DNA from: Klebsiella pneumoniae
GTDB lineage: Bacteria > Pseudomonadota > Gammaproteobacteria > Steroidobacterales > Steroidobacteraceae
DNA: 64,000 nucleotides
Direction: 5' to 3'
NCBI GenBank assembly: GCA_945873095.1
Contig: CAMCBU010000006.1
Coordinates: 1 to 64,000, forward strand
This document shows, piece after piece, positions 1 through 10,510 of the stretch; positions within the stretch are counted from its first letter, which is position 1; every line of letters begins with the position of its first letter. The notes beneath the pieces were generated by a model, which was not told the DNA's origin, ran no database searches, and saw only the letters and a list, made by a program, of their open reading frames with translations. A program made the position numbers and the translations under genes.

Positions 1-130
1 TCGGCGGTATCTTTCTGTTGCACTTTCCGTGGGCTCGCGCCCCCCAGGCGTTACCTGGCACCGTGTCCGAAGGAGCCCGGACTTTCCTCCCCATTTCTTG
101 CGAAATGCAGCGATCACCTGGCCGACTCCG
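1..130 (-). ncRNA. rnpB: RNase P RNA, bacterial type A (5' part, cut by window edge)
   Basis: Catalytic RNA of RNase P, which trims the 5' leader from tRNA precursors. On the minus strand the sequence contains the class hallmark GAGGAAAGTCCGGGCTCC (P4 strand and flanks). It is followed by GTGCCAGGTAACGCCTGGGG and AGTGCAACAGAAAGATACCGCC, which match the conserved order of bacterial RNase P RNA. The 3' part lies beyond base 1, so the gene is partial. The 5' end near 130 is inferred from the promoter just upstream. It sits directly downstream of rsmI on the same strand, as in other gammaproteobacteria. Confidence 0.95.
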
Positions 131-136
131 GTGGGC

Positions 137-165
137 ACGATACGCGCCTATACCGATCACGACAA
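137..165 (-). promoter_or_regulatory. Sigma-70 promoter of rnpB
   Basis: On the minus strand TTGTCG (160-165) and TATCGT (137-142) are separated by exactly 17 bases and would start transcription about seven bases downstream, near the GGAGTCGGCC 5' end of the RNase P RNA. This supports a transcript separate from rsmI, which ends at 237. Confidence 0.7.
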
Positions 166-236
166 CGAGTGGCTCGCGGATCGCGATGACGCAACACCCA
201 CCCCCAACACGCCGACCGCGCCCAGACAGCCGACGG

Positions 237-1172
237 TCAACGCCGTGCGGCCGCGAGCCGCACCGCGGCCTCGTAGGCTGTTTCGCGAGTGCAGCCGGTC
301 AAGTTCACCGCCAGCGCCGCGGCCTTGGAAGCCGGTAAATGGGCGAGCGCCGCTGCAACGACCCGCTCGATCTCGGCCGCATCGACCGTCTCGCCCGCCG
401 GCGCCTCGAGTGCGCCGGCTACCACCAGGGTGATTTCGCCGCGCTGCCAGTCCGGCTCGCGTGCCGATCGCTCGGCCAAGCTCGCCAACGTGCCGCGATA
501 GACGCTCTCGTAAATCTTGGTCAGTTCGCGCGTGACGGCCGCCTCGCGCTCGGGCCCGAAGACGAGCGCCATGTCGGCGAGCGTCTCGCTGATTCGATGC
601 GGCGCTTCGAAAAACACCATCGCCCGCGCCTCGCGGACGAGAGTCGACAAGCGCGTGCGTCGCTCCCCGCCTCGCGCAGGCAAAAAACCCTCGAAGCAAA
701 ATCGCTCCGCGGGAATCGCGGCCACCGACAAAGCCGCAGCGATCGCGGTGGGGCCGGGAATAGCGCGCACCGTAATCCCCGCGGCCGCGGCGCGACGCAC
801 CAAATCGAAGCCCGGGTCGGAGAGCAGTGGGGTGCCTGCATCACTCACGATGGCAATCACCGCACCCTCCTGCAAACGCCGGATCAACTCGTCGCCGCGA
901 GCCCGCTCGTTGTGGGTGTGCAGCGAGACCATCGGCTTTTGCAGCCCGAGCGCCGAGAGGAGCGCGCCGGTACGTCGCGTATCCTCGACCGCGAGCAGGT
1001 CGGCACCCGCGAGACTGTCGCGCGCGCGCGGCGACAGATCCGCGAGATTGCCGATCGGTGTGGCGATGATCTCGAGCCGACCAACCGATACCGTCGCGTT
1101 CGACCCTGTCGTCGCACTGCTTGCCTCGCCCACTATAATCACCCCCGACTCTGCGTCATCCGCGCCGACCAC
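237..1172 (-). CDS. rsmI: 16S rRNA (cytidine-1402-2'-O)-methyltransferase RsmI
   Basis: Methylates the ribose of C1402 in the decoding centre of 16S rRNA using S-adenosylmethionine. The protein shows the tetrapyrrole-methylase-type fold motifs TPIGNLADLSPRA near residue 38, SDAGTPLLSDPG near 110 and GPTAIAAALSVA near 140, and ends in the usual helical tail. The core starts about 30 residues after the annotated start, so the first ~25 residues may not be translated. In-frame GTG codons near 1131-1142 are alternative starts, one preceded by a GGGGG stretch. It diverges from lpoA-yraN, the standard gammaproteobacterial arrangement, and is followed by rnpB. Confidence 0.93.
   Translation of the reverse strand: MVGADDAESGVIIVGEASSATTGSNATVSVGRLEIIATPIGNLADLSPRARDSLAGADLLAVEDTRRTGALLSALGLQKPMVSLHTHNERARGDELIRRLQEGAVIAIVSDAGTPLLSDPGFDLVRRAAAAGITVRAIPGPTAIAAALSVAAIPAERFCFEGFLPARGGERRTRLSTLVREARAMVFFEAPHRISETLADMALVFGPEREAAVTRELTKIYESVYRGTLASLAERSAREPDWQRGEITLVVAGALEAPAGETVDAAEIERVVAAALAHLPASKAAALAVNLTGCTRETAYEAAVRLAAARR
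1134..1139 (+). promoter_or_regulatory. Candidate -10 box for lpoA
   Basis: A perfect TATAAT lies about 80 bases upstream of lpoA on its strand. No good -35 hexamer is present 16-18 bases upstream (the region reads GTCGCA), so the promoter is only a candidate. The box falls inside the long form of the rsmI reading frame, which mildly favours a shorter rsmI. Confidence 0.4.
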
Positions 1173-1219
1173 CGAGGCGCCGTCCGCATCCTGCCCCTGC
1201 CCTGCACGGTATTCAACGC

Positions 1220-3187
1220 ATGATTTGCTCTCGCGCCCCGATTAGCCTGCCCGCCTTGCTACTGTGCCTACTCGCCGCGATAGCCTTGGCTGCCTGCGGC
1301 CCAGTCGAGCGCGCACCTAGCGCGAGCGCCGAGCGGGCCGCCGCCTTGGCAGAGCGCGGTGAGCACGCGGCGGCCGCAAGCGAGTACGAGTTGCTGGCGA
1401 CGAGCGCCCTCGGCGGCAGCGCCAACACTTGGCGCTTGTCGGCGATCGAACAATGGCTGCTCGCCGATCGGATCGAGCCCGCTGCACAGGGTCTCGCGCT
1501 CCTCGCTGCGCCGCTCGAAGCGCCGCTCGAGGTCAGTCAGTCGTTCGAGCGCGATCGCCTGACCGTGCTATTACTTTGGCGTCGCGATGGCGCGATGAGT
1601 GCGTGGCAGAACCTCGCGGCGCTCAGCGCACCGGAGGTCGCAACCCAGGCTGCGGCACGCGCGCGTTTTTTCGAACTCCGTCAACGTCTCGCGCTGGCTA
1701 ACGCCTTACCCGTCGAGGCCGTGCGCAGCGCGCTAGAGCGCGAGAGACTCACCGGCGATCCGCTGGCCGCCGCCGCTGTGCGTGCGGTCTTGTTGGCAGA
1801 CCTTCGCGCCGCGGTCGACACCGGTTTGCGTATCGATCCGAGACTCGGGGGTCGCGATGCGTTGGTACGCGGCTGGCTCGAAGCGGCAAGCCTCGCCGCA
1901 CGCGCCGCGCGAGTGCCGGCGAGCGGCAATGCGGCTATCACGGCAGCCTGGCAGCGCCGCTACCCGAATCATCCGGCCCGCACGGCGCTCATCGCAACCC
2001 ACCTCGAGGCCACACAACCGATGGCACCCGCTGCGATGCCGACGGATGCGCCTCGCGATGGCGCCTCCGGCCGTGTCGCGGCCGAGAGCACGCGCTTGGA
2101 CTCGGCACACATCGCCGTCTTTTTGCCGCTGTCGGGTCGCCTCGCCGCCGCCGGACGCGAAGTCCGCGACGGCTTGATCGCCGCGCACTTCGCACATGGC
2201 GCCGAGGCCCTTGCCCTGCGTTTCTACGACACCGCAACGGCGACGGACGCGGCGACGATGCAAGCGCTCCTCGCGCGAGCTCGCACAGCGGGCGCACGAT
2301 TTCTGATCGGCCCGCTCGGCCGCGACGAAGTGGCCATGGCAGCGAGCCTGCCGAATTCTTTGCCGCAGCTGTTGCTCAACACGCTGCCCGCGCCTGCGAC
2401 GGACGCGCCGGCAACCACCCCACCCGATGCGACCTCTCTCTGGCAGTACGCTTTGCTGCCCGAAGAAGAGGCCAAGCTCGCCGCAGCACGCGCACTCGCG
2501 CTCAACCAGCGCCGGGCCATCATCCTGCTACCGACGGGCGATTGGGCAGCCCGTGTCGGCGCCGCCTTCCGTTCGACTTTCGAAGCGGGCGGCGGACGCG
2601 TGCTCGCGCAGGAATCACTCGCAGACGACAGCTCTGCGGCCATCGAAAAGGCCATGCGGCTCGAGCAGAGCCGCGCGCGTCACCGTCGCCTGCAAGCCAT
2701 CCTCGACGAAACGTTGGTGTTCCAGCCGCGCCGACGCGGCGATGTCGACTTGCTCTTCGCACCGGGTACCGCACAGCAAATTCGGCAGCTGCGACCGCAA
2801 CTGAAATTCCACGGCGCGGCCGATATCCCGACCTATGCCACGGCCGATGCCTGGGATGGCAACCGATCGTCTGAACTCGAAGGGCTGCTGTTCGCCGATA
2901 TGCCTTGGATGTTGTCGCCGGCGACGGGTGCCGCGTCACAACTTGCGATGCAACTCGAGAGCGCCGGTGACGAACCGCGTCGTCATGGGCGACTGTTCGC
3001 GTTCGGCCATGACGCTTGGCTGTTGCAGGCCGCGATACAACAGCGCCTCGCGACGGGCACCACGGCATCGTCGCTACGCATCGACGGCGCGACGGGCATC
3101 TTGTCGATCGGCGCCGATGGCATCATCCAACGCGAGTTGACGCTCGCACATATTGACGCCGGTGTGGCAGCCGCCGTCACCCCCTGA
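1220..3187 (+). CDS. lpoA: Penicillin-binding protein activator LpoA (outer-membrane lipoprotein)
   Basis: Outer-membrane lipoprotein that stimulates the peptidoglycan synthase PBP1a from the periplasmic side. The N-terminus is a lipoprotein signal with hydrophobic core and the lipobox LAAC (Cys at about residue 26). An Ala-rich helical, TPR-like region follows to about residue 280. A periplasmic-binding-protein-like LppC domain then begins at AVFLPLSGRLAAAG and contains FLIGPLGRDEV. At 655 residues it is close to E. coli LpoA. It overlaps yraN by 35 bases and diverges from rsmI, which supports the assignment. I chose the first ATG because it gives a complete signal peptide. Confidence 0.9.
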   Translation: MICSRAPISLPALLLCLLAAIALAACGPVERAPSASAERAAALAERGEHAAAASEYELLATSALGGSANTWRLSAIEQWLLADRIEPAAQGLALLAAPLEAPLEVSQSFERDRLTVLLLWRRDGAMSAWQNLAALSAPEVATQAAARARFFELRQRLALANALPVEAVRSALERERLTGDPLAAAAVRAVLLADLRAAVDTGLRIDPRLGGRDALVRGWLEAASLAARAARVPASGNAAITAAWQRRYPNHPARTALIATHLEATQPMAPAAMPTDAPRDGASGRVAAESTRLDSAHIAVFLPLSGRLAAAGREVRDGLIAAHFAHGAEALALRFYDTATATDAATMQALLARARTAGARFLIGPLGRDEVAMAASLPNSLPQLLLNTLPAPATDAPATTPPDATSLWQYALLPEEEAKLAAARALALNQRRAIILLPTGDWAARVGAAFRSTFEAGGGRVLAQESLADDSSAAIEKAMRLEQSRARHRRLQAILDETLVFQPRRRGDVDLLFAPGTAQQIRQLRPQLKFHGAADIPTYATADAWDGNRSSELEGLLFADMPWMLSPATGAASQLAMQLESAGDEPRRHGRLFAFGHDAWLLQAAIQQRLATGTTASSLRIDGATGILSIGADGIIQRELTLAHIDAGVAAAVTP

Positions 3188-3548
3188 TCGAGCGGCGATC
3201 GGCCGTCTCGCCGAGCAGCGTGCGGCAGCGCTGCTCGAATCGAAGGGTGCGACCATCCTGCTGCGCAATTTCCGCGCCCGCTGCGGCGAACTCGATCTGG
3301 TCGCACTGTACGCGGGCGCCGTACTGGTCGTGGAAGTACGCCGCCGCCAGCGACACGAATGGGGCGGCGCCGCGGCGAGCGTCGATGCCCGCAAACGCCA
3401 GCGCATCGTGCGCACGACCCGCCGCCTATTGCAGTGCCACCCCGAACTGAACCGGCGACCGCTGCGCTTCGACGTGATCGTGTGCGACGGCGAGAGCGGC
3501 GATGACCTTCGCTGGATACGCCACGCGTTCGATGCGTCCGAACGGTGA
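3153..3548 (+). CDS. yraN: UPF0102 endonuclease-like protein YraN
   Basis: Small protein of the UPF0102 family, which has a restriction-endonuclease-like fold; its cellular role is not settled. The family signature GELDLVALYAGAVLVVEVRRR is present near residues 45-65, containing the acidic and lysine/arginine positions expected of this nuclease fold. The listed start is TTG inside the 3' end of lpoA; a GTG three codons later (3162) is an alternative. It is translationally linked to lpoA as in many gammaproteobacteria. It ends six bases before the convergent sspB stop, so the two transcripts meet here. Confidence 0.88.
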   Translation: MTPVWQPPSPPDRAAIGRLAEQRAAALLESKGATILLRNFRARCGELDLVALYAGAVLVVEVRRRQRHEWGGAAASVDARKRQRIVRTTRRLLQCHPELNRRPLRFDVIVCDGESGDDLRWIRHAFDASER

Positions 3549-3554
3549 GAGCGC

Positions 3555-4004
3555 TTACTTGACGACTTTCAGGGACGGCCGGCGGGGCGTCGGTGGGGTC
3601 GGCGGCAGCGGCGGATCCTGCGTCGGACCCTCGGCCGAGCCCGCGCTGATGGTCGCGGAATCGCCGAGTGTCGGTAGCCCGTCGCTCTCGGGCGGAAACA
3701 CCAAACCCTCGCCCGTCTCGCGCGCATAGATCGAGTGCACCGCGAGCATCGGGATTCGCAAGGAGCGAGGCACGCCACCGAAGCGCGCCTGGAAGACGAT
3801 CCAATCGTTGGAGATATCGAGGTTGCGCGTCGCGTCGTAGCCGACGTTCAGCACGATACGTCCTTCGCGGACGAATTCTTTGGGGACATCGACGCCGGTG
3901 ACTCCGGCGTCGACCAACACGTGCGGCGTGAGGCCACTATCGGTCATCCACTGGTGCATCGCACGAAGCAGATAAGGCCGACGTGAAACCCGCGCGCCGG
4001 TCAC
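3555..4004 (-). CDS. sspB: ClpXP adaptor SspB
   Basis: Adaptor that delivers ssrA-tagged proteins from stalled ribosomes to the ClpXP protease. The N-terminal substrate-binding domain starts with RRPYLLRAMHQW and contains ISNDWIVFQARFGGVPR. A Pro-rich linker follows and the protein ends RRPSLKVVK, matching the C-terminal ClpX-binding tail of E. coli SspB (RPALRVVK). The start is GTG, four bases after the petC stop, so it is the last gene of the petABC operon. In many relatives sspA lies between petC and sspB; here there is no room for it. Confidence 0.93.
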   Translation of the reverse strand: MTGARVSRRPYLLRAMHQWMTDSGLTPHVLVDAGVTGVDVPKEFVREGRIVLNVGYDATRNLDISNDWIVFQARFGGVPRSLRIPMLAVHSIYARETGEGLVFPPESDGLPTLGDSATISAGSAEGPTQDPPLPPTPPTPRRPSLKVVK

Positions 4005-4008
4005 AGCG

Positions 4009-4761
4009 TTATTTCACGTCCTTCCAGTATTCCTTCTTGAGGAGATACGCGAAGCCCGTGAACACCAACAAGAACAGGATCACCCAGACGCCAAGCGACT
4101 GACGCTGCGCTTTGACGGGCTCTCCGGCGTAGTCGAGGAAGTTCACGGTGTCGCGTACGAATCCATCGTAGGCCTCGGGCGACAACTGCCCGGGCTCGAG
4201 GACTTCGAAGCTCTCCCAGTGAGGATGCTCGCCCTCGCTGAACTTGGCTGACTGCACGCCTTGCAGCGACGACAGCACATGCGGCATTGCGGTACCCGGC
4301 AGCGCCAGGTTGTTCGTACCGTTGGCGGATTTCGGGTCGGCGTAGAACGTCTTCAAAAACTGGTAGACGTAGTCCGTGCCCTTGGAGCGGGTGATCAGCG
4401 ACAGATCGGGCGGCGCCTTGCCGAACCACGCCTCGCCGTCAGCCGGCGCGAGCGCGGTCGTGATGTAGTCGTTGCGCTTGGAGCCCGGCAACAACAGTTT
4501 CGACTCGAGTTGCTCGTCGGGGATCTTGAGATCCGCCGACAGGCGCGAATAGCGCAGGTATTTGACCGAGTGACAGCCGGCGCAGTAGCCCATGAAGTTG
4601 GCCGCACCCCGTTGCAGCGAGGCGATATTGCTCACGTCGTTGCCGGCCGTCCACTGTGTCCAAGCGCCGCTCGGACCACTTGCGGCTTGTGCCGACGAGC
4701 CGAAGGCCAGCGTAAGGGCCACAGCCGCCGTGAAGATGGAATGACGCATCGCCTTAACCAT
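4009..4761 (-). CDS. petC: Ubiquinol-cytochrome c reductase, cytochrome c1
   Basis: Heme-carrying subunit of the bc1 complex; it takes electrons from the Rieske protein and passes them to cytochrome c. It has a Sec signal peptide ending SSAQA, the heme-attachment motif CAGCHS near residue 60, and a Met ligand region near LPGTAMPHVLSSL. A single C-terminal membrane helix (LGVWVILFLLVFTGFAYLL) is followed by a basic end. Its start overlaps the petB stop by eight bases. The next gene downstream is sspB. Confidence 0.96.
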   Translation of the reverse strand: MVKAMRHSIFTAAVALTLAFGSSAQAASGPSGAWTQWTAGNDVSNIASLQRGAANFMGYCAGCHSVKYLRYSRLSADLKIPDEQLESKLLLPGSKRNDYITTALAPADGEAWFGKAPPDLSLITRSKGTDYVYQFLKTFYADPKSANGTNNLALPGTAMPHVLSSLQGVQSAKFSEGEHPHWESFEVLEPGQLSPEAYDGFVRDTVNFLDYAGEPVKAQRQSLGVWVILFLLVFTGFAYLLKKEYWKDVK

Positions 4762-6001
4762 GGTACGTGACCCTCTCAGGAGCAGGCTTCGTCTTTTCTA
4801 TCCGGGTGTACCACGGCATCAGGATGAAGAAGGCGAAATAGATGGCCGTGAAAACACGCGCCAAGATGACGTAGAGATCGCTCGCAGGCGCCAGACCGAG
4901 ATAGCTCAGCGCGATGAACGCGATCACGAACAGCGTCAGCGCGATCTTCGACAAGATGCCCTTGTAGCGTATCGACTTGACCGGCGAGCGATCGAGCCAC
5001 GGCAGGAAGAACAACACCACGATGGCCAGCAGCATGAGCAGGGCGCCCATCTGCTGATCGGGCACGGCGCGCAACATGGCGTAGAACGCCGTGAAGTACC
5101 ACACCGGGGCGATGTGCTCAGGCGTCGACAAGGCGTTGGCCGCCTCGAAGTTCGGTTTCTCGAGGAAGAGTCCGCCGAAAGTCGGCACGAAGAACATCAC
5201 GCCGCAGAAGAAGATCAAGAACACGCCTACGCCGACCAGATCCTTGATCGTGTAGTACGGGTGGAACGGGATGCCATCGATCGGCTTTCCGTCGGCACCG
5301 AGTTTGGCCTTGATCTCGATACCATCCGGATTGTTCGACCCCGTCTGACGCAGCGCCACGAGGTGCATGAGGATCAGGAAGGCGATCGCGAACGGCACTG
5401 CGATCACGTGCAGTGCGAAGAAGCGATTGAGGGTGGAATCGGCGATGCCATAGTCGCCACGGATCCACTCGACGATCGCCGGACCGACCACCGGGATCGT
5501 GCCGAACAAGTTCACGATCACCTGCGCACCCCAATAGGACATGTTGCCCCAAGGCAGCACGTAACCCATGAAGGCCTCGGCCATCAGCGCGAGGTACAGC
5601 AGCATGCCGAGAATCCACAGCAACTCGCGCGGCGCCCGATATGAGCCGTAGATCATGGCGCGGAACATGTGCAGGTAGACCATGATGAAGAAGAAGGACG
5701 CACCGGTGGAGTGCATGTAGCGGATGAGCCAACCCCACTCCACTTCGCGCATGATGTATTCGACGGAGTCGAACGCCATCAACTCGCTCGGCTTGTAGTG
5801 CATCGTCAAGAAGATTCCCGAGAGAATCTGAATGACGAACACCAACAGCGCCAGCGATCCGAAGAAGTACCAAATATTGAAGTTTTTCGGCGCGAGGTAA
5901 CCGGTGAGCTGCGAGGCGACGAATTCGTCGACCGGCAGTCGCTTGTTCAACCAAACGCGGAAGCCACCCTTGTCGGTGGCGTTGTCAGGCGAGGCGGCCA
6001 T
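4754..6001 (-). CDS. petB: Ubiquinol-cytochrome c reductase, cytochrome b
   Basis: Membrane core of the bc1 complex, with two b hemes and the Qo and Qi quinone sites. About eight to nine membrane segments are visible. Heme-ligand histidines lie in the helices containing RYMHSTGASFFF and RFFALHVIAVPFA. The Qo-site PEW-type signature appears as TPEHIAPVWYFTAFYAML. At 415 residues it is a full-length bacterial cytochrome b. The gene is joined end to end with petA (one-base overlap) and overlaps petC, indicating one operon. Confidence 0.97.
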   Translation of the reverse strand: MAASPDNATDKGGFRVWLNKRLPVDEFVASQLTGYLAPKNFNIWYFFGSLALLVFVIQILSGIFLTMHYKPSELMAFDSVEYIMREVEWGWLIRYMHSTGASFFFIMVYLHMFRAMIYGSYRAPRELLWILGMLLYLALMAEAFMGYVLPWGNMSYWGAQVIVNLFGTIPVVGPAIVEWIRGDYGIADSTLNRFFALHVIAVPFAIAFLILMHLVALRQTGSNNPDGIEIKAKLGADGKPIDGIPFHPYYTIKDLVGVGVFLIFFCGVMFFVPTFGGLFLEKPNFEAANALSTPEHIAPVWYFTAFYAMLRAVPDQQMGALLMLLAIVVLFFLPWLDRSPVKSIRYKGILSKIALTLFVIAFIALSYLGLAPASDLYVILARVFTAIYFAFFILMPWYTRIEKTKPAPERVTYHG

Positions 6002-6618
6002 CAGGCGGCTCCTTGGGTGGCGTCAATGCCGATCACGAGCGTCGAGTCGGACGTGAAGCTGTGCGGCGGAATACCGAGATTGGCGGAGGCTGGCGAGCCG
6101 TTGAAGACGCGCCCGGCCAAATCGAAACGCGAACCATGGCAGGGGCAGAAAAATCCGCCCGGCCAATCGGCGCCCATCTCGGGGTCAGCCTGTGTGAAAT
6201 ATTGTTTGGGCAAGCAGCCGAGGTGCGTACACGCCGCGTAGACGACCAGCACCTCGGGTTTGAGCGAGCGCTGGGCGTTTTTGGTGTAGTCCGGCTGCGT
6301 CGATGCCTCGGACGATGGGTCCTTGAGGTTGGCGCCGAGGCCCTCGAGCTTCGCCACCGCTTCCGGCGTGCGACGCACGACGTAGATCGGTTGCTTGCGC
6401 CAGCTCTGCGTGACCATCTGCCCTGGCTCGAGTTTCGAGAGGTCGATCTCGAGCGGTGCACCGAGTGCGCGCGCACGCTCGGAGGGTTTCCAAGAGGCAA
6501 TGAAGGGCACCAAGGTAAACGCGGCGCCCACGGCACCGGTGGCTACGGTTGCGGCGGTGAGGAAATTACGTCGACTCAGGTCGACCTCTTCGCCAGCTTT
6601 CATCGGTTCGTCGCTCAT
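6001..6618 (-). CDS. petA: Ubiquinol-cytochrome c reductase, Rieske iron-sulfur subunit
   Basis: Carries the 2Fe-2S cluster that accepts the first electron from ubiquinol. The N-terminus has an RRNFLTAATVATGAVG segment typical of the Tat-type membrane anchor of Rieske proteins. Cluster ligands are in CTHLGC and CPCHGSRFD near residues 130-160. Length (205) is normal. It is the first gene of petABC-sspB. The 132-base gap to the divergent protease gene contains a TATAAT on the petA strand. Confidence 0.96.
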   Translation of the reverse strand: MSDEPMKAGEEVDLSRRNFLTAATVATGAVGAAFTLVPFIASWKPSERARALGAPLEIDLSKLEPGQMVTQSWRKQPIYVVRRTPEAVAKLEGLGANLKDPSSEASTQPDYTKNAQRSLKPEVLVVYAACTHLGCLPKQYFTQADPEMGADWPGGFFCPCHGSRFDLAGRVFNGSPASANLGIPPHSFTSDSTLVIGIDATQGAA

Positions 6619-6686
6619 CGCACAGCCTCTCTGCGCCTACCCGACAAAACGGGCGCGCTGCTATTCCGTTGACGTAGAAGCACGGC

Positions 6687-6692
6687 ATTATA
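6687..6692 (-). promoter_or_regulatory. Candidate -10 box for petABC-sspB
   Basis: TATAAT on the minus strand, about 70 bases upstream of petA, in the 132-base gap between divergent petA and the protease gene. I see no convincing -35 box on that strand. A TTGACG at 6669-6674 on the plus strand could belong to the protease promoter. Signals for the two genes would therefore overlap. Confidence 0.45.
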
Positions 6693-6750
6693 CAGCCGCA
6701 GTATCGTCCCGTTCCATCTCGGACTGTCATCTCGATCCTGCCGGAGGCTC

Positions 6751-7965
6751 ATGGGCAAGATATCCCGCGCTGTCGTCTTCCTAGCTGGCGCCCTCGTCGG
6801 CGCGCTGGCGCTCGGCTTCGTCGCGATTGCCGTGCGCCACGATGCGCTGAGCCTGCTCGATCTGCGTGCGCCGGCAGAACGGCCCGCGGCGACCGTGACG
6901 ACACCCGTTGCGGGTCTGGATGACACCGGCGTTGCGTCGAGCCCGAGCGACGCTGGGGTCCCGGAGTCGGCGCAGGCTGGTGGGGCGAGCTATTCGGCCG
7001 CCGTGAGGTTGGCAGCGCCCGCCGTGGCGAATATCTACGTGGCCCGGGTGGTTGCCGAGCGGGTGCCGTACAACTTTCTGCAAGATCCTTTTGGCGAGTT
7101 TTCGCCGCGCTATCGGCGCCGAGTCGAACAGTCCCTAGGCTCCGGCGTCATCGTCGATCCATCCGGCCAGATCGTGACCAACCACCACGTCATCGCCGAT
7201 GCCGATCAGATCCAGGTCCAGCTAGCCGATGGTCGAGTGGCCGAGGCCACCGTCGTCGGTCGCGACCCGGATACCGACCTCGCGCTGCTGCGCATCGACT
7301 TGCCGGATCTACCGAGCATTCGTTTAGGTCGATCCGATGCGCTGGCAGTGGGCGATATCGTGCTAGCCATCGGCAATCCGATCGGTCTGTCGCAGACCGT
7401 CACGCAGGGCATCGTGAGCGCAACGGGTCGGGCCCAGCTCGGCCTCGCGACATACGAGAATTTCATCCAAACCGATGCGCCAATCAACGTCGGCAACTCC
7501 GGGGGTGCTCTCATCAACAGTCGTGGCGAACTCGTCGGCATCAACACCGCCGTGATCGCCAAGACCCTCGGCGTTGAAGGCATCGGTTTTGCGATACCCG
7601 TGAATCTCGTGCGTGGCGTGATCGACGAGATCAACACCCGCGGCCGCGTGGTGCGCGGCTGGATCGGTATCGCGACCGGCACGGTCGATGAGGCCCGGGC
7701 GAAATCTTTGGGCCTGCCCGCAGCGGGCGTGGTGATCGTCCGGATGACGAGCAACAGTCCCGCTCAGCGCGCGGGACTGCGGCCGGGTGATCTCATCTTG
7801 TCGATCGACGGCAAGTCACCCAAAGACTCGCGCGAGGTGCTGCTGCGCATCGCCGACACCACGCCCGGCGAAGCGCTGAAAATCGAGTGGCAACGCGGCG
7901 CCGAGAAGGGTGCGACCGACGTGATCGTCGACGAAGCGCCGCAGCAAGTGCGCGGCCGCAACTGA
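6751..7965 (+). CDS. algW: AlgW/DegS-type periplasmic serine protease
   Basis: Membrane-anchored HtrA protease. In relatives it senses misfolded outer-membrane proteins and cuts the anti-sigma factor RseA/MucA. One N-terminal membrane helix (residues ~5-27) is followed by a linker and the trypsin-like domain. The catalytic His is in TNHHVIADA, Asp in DTDLALLRID and Ser in NVGNSGGAL. A single PDZ domain covers roughly residues 300-395 (RAGLRPGDLILSIDGKSP). One PDZ domain plus a membrane anchor, with no cleavable signal, favours AlgW/DegS over DegP. In Pseudomonas algW lies in the same neighbourhood as petABC and murA. Confidence 0.85.
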   Translation: MGKISRAVVFLAGALVGALALGFVAIAVRHDALSLLDLRAPAERPAATVTTPVAGLDDTGVASSPSDAGVPESAQAGGASYSAAVRLAAPAVANIYVARVVAERVPYNFLQDPFGEFSPRYRRRVEQSLGSGVIVDPSGQIVTNHHVIADADQIQVQLADGRVAEATVVGRDPDTDLALLRIDLPDLPSIRLGRSDALAVGDIVLAIGNPIGLSQTVTQGIVSATGRAQLGLATYENFIQTDAPINVGNSGGALINSRGELVGINTAVIAKTLGVEGIGFAIPVNLVRGVIDEINTRGRVVRGWIGIATGTVDEARAKSLGLPAAGVVIVRMTSNSPAQRAGLRPGDLILSIDGKSPKDSREVLLRIADTTPGEALKIEWQRGAEKGATDVIVDEAPQQVRGRN

Positions 7966-7980
7966 GTTTGCGCGCTGCGC

Positions 7981-9500
<1,520 letters not shown>

Positions 9501-9520
9501 GAGCGGTATGATGCCATCCC

Positions 9521-10510
9521 ATGAGTCACTCTGCGCACCGCAACGACGCTGAACTGGTTGCCGCCGGCAAGCGCGCGCTCGCCACCGAGATTCGCGGGCT
9601 ACAGGAGCTCGACCACCGCATCGACGCCAGTTTTGCGGCCGCCTGTCGGGTCTGTCTCGATTGTCAGGGGCGATTGGTGGTCACCGGCATGGGCAAGTCC
9701 GGCCACATCGCGAGCAAGATCGCCGCCACGCTCGCGAGCACCGGCAGCCCCGCCTTCTTCTTGCATCCGGCCGAAGCGAGTCATGGCGACATGGGCATGA
9801 TCACCCGCCACGACGTGCTGATCGCCTTATCGAATTCGGGTGAAACCCCGGAAGTGATCACCCTGATCCCTGCGATCGCGCGACTCGGTGTGCCGCTGAT
9901 CGCCCTCACCGGTAACCCGCAAGCCACTCTCGCCCGCAGCGCCACCGTGCATCTCGATGTCAGCGTGCCGGCGGAGGCCTGCCCACTGAATCTCGCACCG
10001 ACCGCGAGCACGACCGCGACACTCGCCATGGGCGATGCGCTCGCCGTCGCGTTGCTCGAGGCACGCGGCTTCACGGCCGAAGATTTCGCGCGCTCGCATC
10101 CGGGTGGTGCACTCGGTCGTCGGCTGCTCACCCGAGTCGAGGATGTGATGCGGACCGGCGATGGCATACCGAAGGTCGCCGCTGATCTGACGCTCGCGCG
10201 GGGCCTCCTCGAGATGTCCCGCATCGGCATGGGCATGGCCGTGGTCGTCGACGACGCGCAACGCGCCATCGGCGTGTACACCGATGGCGATTTGCGTCGC
10301 ACACTCGATCGACGGCTCGATCTGCACACCTCGACGATGCGCGAAGTCATGACCCATCCTTGCAAAACGATCGGCCCGCGCGAACTCGCTGCCGAAGCCT
10401 TGCTCGTGATGGAGAAACATCGAATCACCGGCTTGCCGGTGGTGGACGCCAACGGCAGCCTCGTCGGCGCACTCAACATTCACGACTTGTGGCGCAGCGG
10501 GGTCGTGTGA
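9521..10510 (+). CDS. kdsD: D-arabinose 5-phosphate isomerase KdsD
   Basis: Converts ribulose 5-phosphate to arabinose 5-phosphate, the precursor of the LPS sugar Kdo. It contains an N-terminal SIS sugar-isomerase domain (VTGMGKSGHIASKIAATLAS; ALSNSGETPEV) and the conserved SHPGGALGRRL. Two CBS domains follow at about residues 205-325. Length 329 matches the KpsF/KdsD family. It begins a plus-strand operon and its stop overlaps the GTG of lptC by four bases. The phosphatase gene kdsC, normally between kdsD and lptC, is missing. A TATGAT at 9507-9512 so close to the ATG would give an almost leaderless transcript. Confidence 0.94.
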   Translation: MSHSAHRNDAELVAAGKRALATEIRGLQELDHRIDASFAAACRVCLDCQGRLVVTGMGKSGHIASKIAATLASTGSPAFFLHPAEASHGDMGMITRHDVLIALSNSGETPEVITLIPAIARLGVPLIALTGNPQATLARSATVHLDVSVPAEACPLNLAPTASTTATLAMGDALAVALLEARGFTAEDFARSHPGGALGRRLLTRVEDVMRTGDGIPKVAADLTLARGLLEMSRIGMGMAVVVDDAQRAIGVYTDGDLRRTLDRRLDLHTSTMREVMTHPCKTIGPRELAAEALLVMEKHRITGLPVVDANGSLVGALNIHDLWRSGVV

